DNA from: Microcaldota archaeon
Lineage (GTDB): Archaea; Iainarchaeota; Iainarchaeia; JAADDC01
Direction: 5' to 3'
Assembly: GCA_027043825.1 (NCBI GenBank)
Contig: JALUER010000022.1
Span: 1 to 5,199 of the forward strand
DNA: 5,199 nt
The notes under the pieces were generated by a model that made no database searches, was not told the origin of the DNA, and saw nothing but the letters and a program-made list of their open reading frames with translations. How positions within the stretch are numbered: the first letter of the stretch is position 1; each line of letters opens with the position of its first letter. The position numbers were made by a program, and so were the translations under genes. Below, piece by piece: positions 1 through 5,130 of this stretch.

Positions 1-501
1 CTTGAGCTTTTTGAGGGCTTCAATTCTGCGCCGGGGATGGGGAGCGTTCTTCTCGAGGGGGTGGGGCTTCGTCGAGATGATCGTAAAGCCCACCGTTGCC
101 CCATACTTCACCAGCAGGTCCAGATCCCTTAAAACAAGGGGATTCTTGGTAAGGATGTCTATTTTGGCCCCTTTCTCTCCAAGGATCCCGATCACCCTGC
201 GAGTAAGCCCCTCCAACCCCTCAACAGGCTGGTAGGGGTCAGACATTGAGGATAACCAGACGTGCATTCCTCTCTTTGCTTCTTTTCTAAGGAGCTTAGG
301 AACGTTCTCCTTTACAAGAACGAGGCCGCCCCATTCCTCCATACCGTAGAACTTCCTGGCATAGAGCTTGGCGTAACAGTATTCGCAGGCGTGGGTGCAG
401 CCCACGTAGTGGTTCAGGGTGTAGAAGCCGAGGGAACTCTTTGTTAGGGCACGCTTTACTTTTATATACCTTATAACAACGTTTCTAATCCTTTTCTCCA
501 T
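1..501 (-). CDS. Radical SAM protein, SPL / COG1533 DNA-repair-photolyase-like family (partial, 3' end outside window)
   Basis: This is the N-terminal 167 residues of a minus-strand gene that continues beyond position 1. The radical-SAM [4Fe-4S] motif CxxxCxxC is visible as GCTHACEYCYAK, with Cys35, Cys39 and Cys42. The motifs SSMSDPYQPVE (residues 84-94), TKNPLVLRDLDLL (118-130) and VGFTIIST (137-144) match the pattern of the spore-photoproduct-lyase-like family COG1533. The family is cytoplasmic and iron-sulfur dependent; its archaeal members have no firmly assigned substrate, so a DNA-repair role is only a family label. I chose ATG 501 (MEKRIRN) because it is the only ATG between the in-frame stop at 531-529 and the conserved region, and because a TATA-like box lies 28 nt upstream. 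Conserved family sequence begins about residue 14, so nothing is missing at the N-terminus. Transcription diverges from the flippase-like gene, and nothing links the two functionally. Family assignment is strong; function is weak. Confidence 0.9.
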   Translation of the reverse strand, partial: MEKRIRNVVIRYIKVKRALTKSSLGFYTLNHYVGCTHACEYCYAKLYARKFYGMEEWGGLVLVKENVPKLLRKEAKRGMHVWLSSMSDPYQPVEGLEGLTRRVIGILGEKGAKIDILTKNPLVLRDLDLLVKYGATVGFTIISTKPHPLEKNAPHPRRRIEALKKLK

Positions 502-525
502 TCCATAGGATCTGGTTGTATCCCG

Positions 526-532
526 TATTTAA
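526..532 (-). promoter_or_regulatory. TATA-like box for the radical-SAM gene
   Basis: On the minus strand this reads TTAAATA. Its centre lies 28 nt from ATG 501, the spacing expected when transcription starts at or within a few bases of the start codon, so a leaderless or nearly leaderless mRNA is inferred. No Shine-Dalgarno-like sequence precedes ATG 501, which fits. The box is short and A/T-rich by chance remains possible. Confidence 0.5.
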
Positions 533-544
533 CCCATGCCCTCC

Positions 545-551
545 CTTAAAC
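545..551 (+). promoter_or_regulatory. TATA-like box for the flippase-like gene
   Basis: CTTAAAC on the plus strand has its centre 28 nt from ATG 576, again the spacing for a leaderless transcript; no Shine-Dalgarno sequence precedes that ATG. The box is weak, with a pyrimidine-rich rather than purine-rich upstream flank (no obvious BRE). A competing plus-strand element is TATTTAA at 526-532, which would give a leader of about 20 nt. Confidence 0.4.
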
Positions 552-575
552 CCTTCTTTTCAAATCTTCCGTAGC

Positions 576-1466
576 ATGGAACCCCTGCCCTACAACCTAA
601 CCCCCATCAGCATAGTCTACATCCTTCTGGCCATCCTCGTCTATTACATCAGCGCCGTTCTCTACTCCTACCGCTGGAAGCTTGTCCTGGAAGCATTGAA
701 GAAGAGAGTGCCCTTCTCCTCCCTCGTGAAGGCCATGATAGCGTCCATCTTCATCAACAACATAACGCCCATGAGCAGGAGCGGAGGGGAGGTCTTACGG
801 ATCCTCTGGCTGAGAAAGAAGCATAAGATATCCACCGCCATCGCTACAGCCAGCGTCCTCTACGAGCGGCTCATCGAAGCCTTCCCCCACCTCATCATGA
901 TCCTCCTGGGAGCCCTCTACCTTGCCAACTTCCACTTCTCCGTCACCTTTCTCGGCGTGCTTCTCTTAATTTACCTCTGGTGGAAGTGGGAGAACATCGT
1001 GGAGTGGGTGTCGAAGACGGGGAAGTTCAGGCTCACGAAGGAGGAAGTGAAGTCCGTGGCCTCGCTCAAAAGGAATTTCAAACTGAACCTCGCCGTGTTT
1101 CTCCTGAGCTCCCTCTTCAGGGTCTTAGACGTCCTCCGGCTGAAGCTGGTTACCCTGGCGGTGGGAATAAACCTGGGGTGGTGGGACATCGTTGTCCTCT
1201 CGGTGGCCAACTTCCTCTTCGGTATGGTAGGCTTCACGCCGGGGGCGGTCGGCTTCGTGGAAGGGGGGCTCGTTGGCACCTTCCTCCTCTTGGGGGTGCC
1301 CGCCCAGAAAGCAGTGGCCGCAACCCTTTTGGAACGATTCATCTCCTATGTCTTAAGTTCGGTGGTGGGGTTCCTCGTCCTCACCCACGCAGGAGGATCT
1401 GAGGTATGGAGAGCCTTAAGATCGCGCTTGCGACGGACTGGTTCTTCCCCAGCTTTGGAGGAATAG
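576..1466 (+). CDS. Flippase-like integral membrane protein (UPF0104 / lysylphosphatidylglycerol synthase TM-domain family)
   Basis: A 296-residue multi-spanning membrane protein. The first helix spans about residues 10-31 and ends in the family-typical SYRWKLVL; NNITPMSRSGGEVLR (61-75) matches the conserved 'NN-x-x-P-x-R-x-GE-x-x-R' signature, followed by a VLYERLIEAF segment (94-103). Near the C-terminus FTPGAVGFVEGG (220-231, Glu229) is the second family signature, followed by hydrophobic helices and a basic tail (RALRSRLRR). The fold is shared with the membrane domain of MprF and with stand-alone proteins often found beside glycosyltransferases; lipid or lipid-linked-glycan translocation is inferred, not shown. 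ATG 576 was chosen over TTG 516 because the extra 20 residues are Pro-rich and unlike the family, and because of a TATA-like box 28 nt upstream. Its last 61 nt overlap the GT4 gene in another frame, implying co-transcription. Compared with many relatives, it lacks a helix before the RW-containing one. Confidence 0.87.
   Translation: MEPLPYNLTPISIVYILLAILVYYISAVLYSYRWKLVLEALKKRVPFSSLVKAMIASIFINNITPMSRSGGEVLRILWLRKKHKISTAIATASVLYERLIEAFPHLIMILLGALYLANFHFSVTFLGVLLLIYLWWKWENIVEWVSKTGKFRLTKEEVKSVASLKRNFKLNLAVFLLSSLFRVLDVLRLKLVTLAVGINLGWWDIVVLSVANFLFGMVGFTPGAVGFVEGGLVGTFLLLGVPAQKAVAATLLERFISYVLSSVVGFLVLTHAGGSEVWRALRSRLRRTGSSPALEE
1391..1397 (+). promoter_or_regulatory. Shine-Dalgarno sequence for the GT4 gene
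   Basis: AGGAGGA lies 8 nt before ATG 1406, inside the coding region of the upstream flippase-like gene. It is a near-perfect match to the archaeal anti-SD and decides the GT4 start despite the long overlap. Immediate initiation at 1406 also puts MESLKIALATDWFFP at the N-terminus, where GT4 proteins normally begin. Confidence 0.75.
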
Positions 1467-2635
1467 AGTACCACGTGGACGAGCTCGCCAGGGAGCTAAC
1501 GAAGCTGGGACACGAGGTACACATCATAACCAAGGAGGGCGACTACCCCGACGAGGAGCTCCCCTACCCCGTTCACCGCTTCAGGGGCTTCTTCACCCTG
1601 GAGAAGTATCACGTCACCATGGGGCCCCTTTTACTGAGAGACATCAACCGGCTCTACAAGAGGGAGAAGTTCGATTTCACCCACGCCCACAGCATCTACT
1701 CTCCCTTGGCGGTGGCGGTTGCCAATCTATCCGCCGGCATACGGGGCGTACCGAGCACCATAACGAACCACTCACTTGTAGATCGGTCTTCCCTTCACCC
1801 TGTCTCCCTACTCATTCTGAGGAGCTCGCTGGGGCGAGTGACGAGCTTCATAGCGGTGAGTAAGGCGGTGAAGAAAGAAACAGAGGAGCTCCTGGGGGAC
1901 AAGTTAAAGAACCGGCCGGTCTTCGTGGTGCCCAACGGGCTAGACATGGACTACTGGAGGCCCCCAGAGGACAAGGAAGAAGTAAAGAAGAGGCTCGGGC
2001 TGGAGGGCACCGTGATAACAACGGTCCTCAGGTTCACGAAGAAGAAGGGGGCCCACCTGGTGCCCGAGATAGCCCGGGAGATCGTAAGAGACGGTATCAC
2101 TTACGTGCTCATTGGCGACGGTCCCCTTAGAGAGGAAATAGAGGAGAAGGTAAAGAAGTACGGTCTGGAAGGGTCCCTCGTCCTAACGGGGAAGCTCCCC
2201 CGGGAGAAGGTGCGGGAGTACCTGTGGGCCACGGACGTCTACGTCTCCCCCACGAAGTACGAGGCCTTTGGGATCGCCACCCTCGAGGCGCTGGCCACGG
2301 GGGTATCTGTGGTGGTGGATGGTTACGGAGGGGTGAGGGACTATGTGGAGCACGGGAAGAACGGGTTTTTAGCAGGGAGTGCCGAGGAGATCGTGAAGTA
2401 TGCGAAGCTGTTGTTGGAGGACGAGGGGTTGAGGGAGAGGATGGGGAAGTATGGGAGGAAAAGTGTGGAGAGGAGATTCGACTGGGGCACGGTGATAAAG
2501 GAAGTGCTTAGTGCCTATCGGAGGACCATGGACATCTTCGTGGAGGACTACTACCCCCTCTACTGGGCCTACCTGAGGATCGTGGGGGACGAGAGGGTGA
2601 AGCGGTCCCGATATAAAGGTTTCAGGGGAGAGTAG
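1406..2635 (+). CDS. GT4-family glycosyltransferase (GT-B fold, PIG-A-like)
   Basis: A 409-residue cytoplasmic retaining glycosyltransferase that would move a sugar from a nucleotide-sugar donor to a lipid or glycan acceptor. The N-terminal domain has the acceptor-side glycine loop FPSFGGIEYHVDELA (Gly18-Gly19) and histidine-rich THAHS and ITNHSL segments that resemble eukaryotic PIG-A and archaeal relatives. The linker VPNGLDMDYW (Asn177-Gly178) opens the donor domain, which has RFTKKKG (209-215, donor phosphate-binding basic residues), IGDGPLREEIE, and the E(x7)E motif EAFGIATLE (Glu286 and Glu294). The tail after about residue 375 is aromatic and basic and may touch the membrane. Length is normal for GT4. 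It is translationally coupled to the upstream flippase-like gene by a 61-nt overlap and an internal Shine-Dalgarno, suggesting both act on the same glycan or glycolipid. Donor and acceptor cannot be read from the sequence. Codons about 2320-2480 are unusually C-poor and G-rich. Confidence 0.93.
   Translation: MESLKIALATDWFFPSFGGIEYHVDELARELTKLGHEVHIITKEGDYPDEELPYPVHRFRGFFTLEKYHVTMGPLLLRDINRLYKREKFDFTHAHSIYSPLAVAVANLSAGIRGVPSTITNHSLVDRSSLHPVSLLILRSSLGRVTSFIAVSKAVKKETEELLGDKLKNRPVFVVPNGLDMDYWRPPEDKEEVKKRLGLEGTVITTVLRFTKKKGAHLVPEIAREIVRDGITYVLIGDGPLREEIEEKVKKYGLEGSLVLTGKLPREKVREYLWATDVYVSPTKYEAFGIATLEALATGVSVVVDGYGGVRDYVEHGKNGFLAGSAEEIVKYAKLLLEDEGLRERMGKYGRKSVERRFDWGTVIKEVLSAYRRTMDIFVEDYYPLYWAYLRIVGDERVKRSRYKGFRGE
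2425..2455 (+). other. Potential G-quadruplex motif inside the GT4 coding strand
   Basis: Four G-tracts (2425-2428, 2433-2435, 2443-2446, 2453-2455) separated by loops of 4, 7 and 6 nt satisfy the G3+N1-7 pattern. It lies on the sense strand and therefore also in the mRNA. It may simply follow from the GGG/GAG/AGG codon richness of this patch, and no function is shown. Confidence 0.4.
2611..2617 (+). promoter_or_regulatory. Internal TATA box for alaX, within the 3' end of the GT4 gene
   Basis: ATATAAA is among the best TATA-box matches in the window, with its centre 26 nt before ATG 2640 and G-rich flanks. The spacing predicts a start of transcription at or near the alaX start codon. It encodes Tyr-Lys near the end of the GT4 protein, so it could be coincidental, but the same spacing recurs at other genes here. 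Confidence 0.55.
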
Positions 2636-2639
2636 GAGT

Positions 2640-3350
2640 ATGGTGAAGGAGCTCTACCTGGACGACTCTTATCTGAGGGAGTTCGAGGCGAAGGTGGTGA
2701 AGGTAACCGAGGAGGGTGTCTTCCTTGATCAGACGGCCTTCTTCCCCCGGGCTGGAGGGCTGGAAGGTGACAGAGGCATTCTCATCACCCCGGTAGGAGA
2801 GATGAAGGTGATTGGGGCCAGGAAGGTTGAGGGGGACGTCCTACACCTCCTGGAGTCCACGGAGGGTATCGAAGAGGGGATGGAGGTAAGGGGCATCATC
2901 GATTGGGAGAACAGGTACCGCCAAATGAGGCTCCACACGGCGTCCCACATCGTCTCGGCGGTCTTCTACGAGAAGTACGGGGCCCTGGTAACGGGAGGCC
3001 ATATAACGGCAGAGAAGTCCAAGGACCTCTACAACGTGGAAAAGCTTACCCCGGAAATGATAGAGGAGGTCTTCCAGGAGGCCAACGAGATCGTGAAGAG
3101 GGATCTGCCCGTGAAGGTATACTACCTGCCCAGGGAGGAGGCCCTGAAGATACCGGGGATCGTGAAGCTGGCTGGGAGAAACCCGCCGGACATCCCCGTC
3201 TGGAGGATCGTAGAGATACCGGGGGTGGACATCCAGGCGGACGGCGGGCCCCACGTGAGGAGGACGGGCGAGATCGGGGAGATCGTCTTCCTCAAGAAGG
3301 AGAACAAGGGGAAGGGTAAGAAGGCCGTGGTCTTCACGGTAAGACCGTGA
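2640..3350 (+). CDS. alaX: Alanyl-tRNA editing protein AlaX (AlaX-M size class)
   Basis: A 236-residue free-standing relative of the AlaRS editing domain, which hydrolyses mischarged Ser-tRNA(Ala) or Gly-tRNA(Ala) in the cytoplasm. The N-terminal beta-barrel runs to about residue 90 with FLDQTAFFPRAGG (28-40), followed by the editing domain with the zinc-binding HxxxH motif LHTASH (His99, His103) and the C-terminal DGGPHVRRTGEIG segment (Asp201, His205). Two departures from the textbook signatures are visible: the glycine-rich GGGQ is AGGL (38-41), and the Cys of CxxxH is Asp201. I recall acidic residues at that place in part of the archaeal AlaX-M group, so this need not mean loss of activity. 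ATG 2640 lies 4 nt after the GT4 stop, with a GGGGAG stretch upstream and a TATA box 26 nt before it, so it may be read both from the upstream operon and from its own promoter. Its position between glycan genes looks incidental. Confidence 0.92.
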   Translation: MVKELYLDDSYLREFEAKVVKVTEEGVFLDQTAFFPRAGGLEGDRGILITPVGEMKVIGARKVEGDVLHLLESTEGIEEGMEVRGIIDWENRYRQMRLHTASHIVSAVFYEKYGALVTGGHITAEKSKDLYNVEKLTPEMIEEVFQEANEIVKRDLPVKVYYLPREEALKIPGIVKLAGRNPPDIPVWRIVEIPGVDIQADGGPHVRRTGEIGEIVFLKKENKGKGKKAVVFTVRP

Positions 3351-3351
3351 G

Positions 3352-3359
3352 AAATTTAA
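3352..3359 (+). promoter_or_regulatory. TATA-like box for the GT2 gene
   Basis: AAATTTAA begins 2 nt after the alaX stop, preceded by a purine-rich GTGAG flank that could serve as BRE. Its centre is about 28 nt before GTG 3384 and about 25 nt before TTG 3381, so transcription would begin almost exactly at those codons. It supports a new transcription unit starting with the GT2 gene. Confidence 0.55.
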
Positions 3360-3373
3360 GGAAAGCCTCCCCA

Positions 3374-3383
3374 TTTTTCTTTG
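3374..3383 (+). terminator. Possible T-rich terminator after alaX
   Basis: TTTTTCTTTG follows alaX by 23 nt and is the only T-run of this kind in the intergenic region. Archaeal termination is often at such T-tracts without a hairpin. It sits directly at the predicted start of the GT2 transcript, so it could instead be an initiator-region pyrimidine tract. Confidence 0.25.
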
Positions 3384-4592
3384 GTGCTGAAAGAGATCGC
3401 TTCCTTCATGGAGTTCTTCCTGCCCAAGGCGGCACTGGCCCTCCTGGTACTCGGTAGCCTGGTGGCCATATGGTACTTCGTGGTCTACGTGGCGTCCTTC
3501 CTCACATCCAGGAGGGAAAGGGTCTTCCGGGGAAGCGGACGGATGAAGTTCGCGGTGGTAATCCCCACCTACAACGACGACGTGGGTCCCTCCGTGAAGA
3601 GCAGTGTGGAAGCGGGAGCGGACCATGTCATAGTCCTGGACACCTCCGACAGGGAAGAGGTAAAGAGGAGAAATGGGGAGGTGTGCAGGCGGTACGGGGC
3701 CGAGTGGGTATGGATGGAGAGGGGAGGCTACAAGGCCTGGAACCTGAACAGGGCGTTGGAAAGACTTGATCTTGACAGGTACGACTACGTGCTCTTCCTG
3801 GACGCGGACGCGTCGGTCCCAAAGGACTTCTTCAGTGTGGTGGAGGGTTACCTGGAAAGGAACCCCGTGGATGTCCTTCAAACGGAGTGGAGGCCCTACC
3901 CGGGAATCCACGGGGATCTACTCTCCTACTTCTCTTGGGTCTACGCAGCTGTCTTCCAGAAACTGGTTACCCCCGTGCTCAACTTCTTCGACGCGGGCCT
4001 CGTCTTCGGCTCGGGCTTCCTGGTGAGGAGCGACGTGTTGAAGGGGCTTCGCTTTGACGAGCGCTTCATAGCGGAGGACTTCAAGTTTGCCCTGGACGTG
4101 ATGGAGAGGGGTGGGAAGGTCAGGTACTACACGGGAACGGGGGTGTACGTCTCCCAGCCCATCTCCCTGACCGAGATGGGGAAGCAGTTGGAGCGGTGGG
4201 GCTACGGATCTGCCCAGATCATAATCTCCACGCTGAAGAGTGGGAAGATAAACCCCGCGGTGGCGGTGCTCTTCCTCACGGCCCTATCGGCCCACGTCAT
4301 TACTCCGGCCTACCTCATCCTCTCCCTCCTCTCCATGCTCTTCCTTCCTTCCCCGGGCATCCCCCTCGCGGTCGCCACGGCAGCGTACGTCATCGGGGTG
4401 CTTCCGCTGGCTACCATAGGGTTCCTACAGATGAGGAGAGATGGTGTGAACTACCCCCTATCCAGGAAGGTCTTCAGCTACCTGCTAAACATGGCCTTTT
4501 GGTTTGTGTTCACGTGGAAGGGGGTGGTAAAGGCGTCGCTGGGACTTCCCCTCCGCTGGGATCCCACGGAGAAGGTGGTGAACCATGGATAA
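3384..4592 (+). CDS. Membrane-bound GT2 glycosyltransferase, cellulose-synthase/hyaluronan-synthase-like
   Basis: A 402-residue inverting GT-A enzyme in the membrane. One N-terminal helix (about 14-38) is followed by the catalytic domain: VVIPTYNDD (from about residue 58), VLDTSD (Asp86), the metal/nucleotide-binding FLDADAS (Asp140, Asp142), FIAEDFKF (Glu231-Asp232, the 'TED' position and probable catalytic base), and QLERWGYG (Gln268, Arg271, Trp272), the QxxRW motif of processive synthases. Three or so further helices follow (about 291-350 and 366-384). The motif set suggests a beta-linked polymer or repeated addition with the chain passing through the membrane, but single-sugar transfer to a lipid carrier is also possible. 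I chose GTG 3384, about 28 nt from a TATA-like box; TTG 3381 is equally open and ATG 3408 would still keep the first helix. The stop overlaps the next gene by 8 nt, so the two are likely co-translated. Sugar specificity cannot be read. Confidence 0.9.
   Translation: MLKEIASFMEFFLPKAALALLVLGSLVAIWYFVVYVASFLTSRRERVFRGSGRMKFAVVIPTYNDDVGPSVKSSVEAGADHVIVLDTSDREEVKRRNGEVCRRYGAEWVWMERGGYKAWNLNRALERLDLDRYDYVLFLDADASVPKDFFSVVEGYLERNPVDVLQTEWRPYPGIHGDLLSYFSWVYAAVFQKLVTPVLNFFDAGLVFGSGFLVRSDVLKGLRFDERFIAEDFKFALDVMERGGKVRYYTGTGVYVSQPISLTEMGKQLERWGYGSAQIIISTLKSGKINPAVAVLFLTALSAHVITPAYLILSLLSMLFLPSPGIPLAVATAAYVIGVLPLATIGFLQMRRDGVNYPLSRKVFSYLLNMAFWFVFTWKGVVKASLGLPLRWDPTEKVVNHG
4573..4581 (+). promoter_or_regulatory. 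Shine-Dalgarno region for the Trx-like gene
   Basis: AGGTGGTGA inside the end of the GT2 gene offers AGGTGG 6 nt and GGTGA 3 nt before ATG 4585. It supports this ATG and translational coupling across the 8-nt overlap. Confidence 0.55.
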
Positions 4593-5130
4593 GGCGTGGG
4601 GATTGGTACTCTCTGGTCTGATCGCCCTCGTCGTCTTCGCGGCCGGGGTCTACGTGGGCTACACGCTCCTCCCCCAGAGAACTGTGACGAAGACCGTGGT
4701 GACGGCTCCAGACACCTGTGAGATGGTGGGGAAGTGGATACAGCGATACGAGGAGCTGGTGAAACCCTACAGGGAACTTCTCCCCTACCGGCTCGAGGAA
4801 GGAAATTACGACCCGAAGATTTTAGACCAATATGAGTTCTTCCTCTACCAGTACTACACCCTCTACAAGGACGCCTGGAAGAGGTGTAACCTGGACCCTC
4901 CCGTGTTATACCTCGCCCCGAGGGGGGCCGTGGACTGCGGGAAGCTCCTGGACTCCCTGAAGGAGGAGGAGAACTTCGTGGTCTTCCCCTTCATCATAGA
5001 GGAGAACGTGGAAATGGCGAAGACCCTCGCCGTCTACTACGGCTTCGAGGGGGAGCCCCTCCTCGTCATCTGCGGGAAGAAGGTGAGCTGCGATGAGAAC
5101 GAGATCCTCAGGGCGCTGGACACCTGTTAG
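4585..5130 (+). CDS. Membrane-anchored, Cys-rich protein with a probable thioredoxin-like domain
   Basis: A 181-residue protein I cannot place in a named family. A hydrophobic segment at residues 6-29 with no cleavage-site pattern acts as a signal anchor; with few positive charges before it and RTVTK after it, orientation is uncertain, but an outside-facing body is likely because it has six cysteines (45, 101, 118, 163, 169, 181). Residues 43-100 are helical and rich in Tyr (YEFFLYQYYTLYKDAW). Residues 105-180 look like a thioredoxin-type core: strand PPVLYLAPRG, then AVDCGKLLDSL where a CxxC would lie (here AxxC, Cys118), a VVFPFIIEEN strand, helix AKTLAVYYGF, and GEPLLVICGKK with Pro158 in the place of the cis-proline. 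If so, the normal two-cysteine redox centre is reduced to one, and Cys163 or Cys169 may pair with others. It overlaps the GT2 gene by 8 nt and the next gene by 38 nt, so it is probably made together with the membrane glycan machinery. Confidence 0.8.
   Translation: MDKAWGLVLSGLIALVVFAAGVYVGYTLLPQRTVTKTVVTAPDTCEMVGKWIQRYEELVKPYRELLPYRLEEGNYDPKILDQYEFFLYQYYTLYKDAWKRCNLDPPVLYLAPRGAVDCGKLLDSLKEEENFVVFPFIIEENVEMAKTLAVYYGFEGEPLLVICGKKVSCDENEILRALDTC
5081..5086 (+). promoter_or_regulatory. Shine-Dalgarno sequence deciding the start of the last gene
   Basis: AGGTGA, a strong anti-SD match, lies 6 nt before ATG 5093 inside the Trx-like gene. It makes ATG 5093 a better start than the downstream TTG 5141 even though it lengthens the overlap to 38 nt. 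Confidence 0.55.

Noticed and set aside
2..447. Two plus-strand open frames at the left edge
   Set aside because: They lie antisense to the radical-SAM gene, whose CxxxCxxC and other family motifs are clear; neither plus-strand translation shows a family pattern.
526..553. Imperfect direct repeat TTTAACCC / TTAAACCC in the divergent intergenic region
   Set aside because: Two short A/T-then-C stretches that coincide with the two TATA-like boxes; too short and too few to call an operator.
516..575. TTG 516 as the start of the flippase-like protein
   Set aside because: The added 20 residues are Pro-rich and unlike the family, there is no Shine-Dalgarno site, and the sequence holds the TATA-like boxes expected of an intergenic region.
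980..1402. Alternative plus-strand frame inside the flippase-like gene
   Set aside because: Gly/Arg/Pro-rich out-of-frame shadow, no motif, and it conflicts with the membrane-helix pattern and signatures of the real frame.
2841..3911. Long minus-strand open frame (356 codons) spanning alaX and the GT2 gene
   Set aside because: It is antisense to two well-supported genes and crosses the intergenic region and promoter between them; its translation is His-, Pro- and Arg-rich low-complexity of the kind GC-rich antisense frames give, with no recognisable motif.
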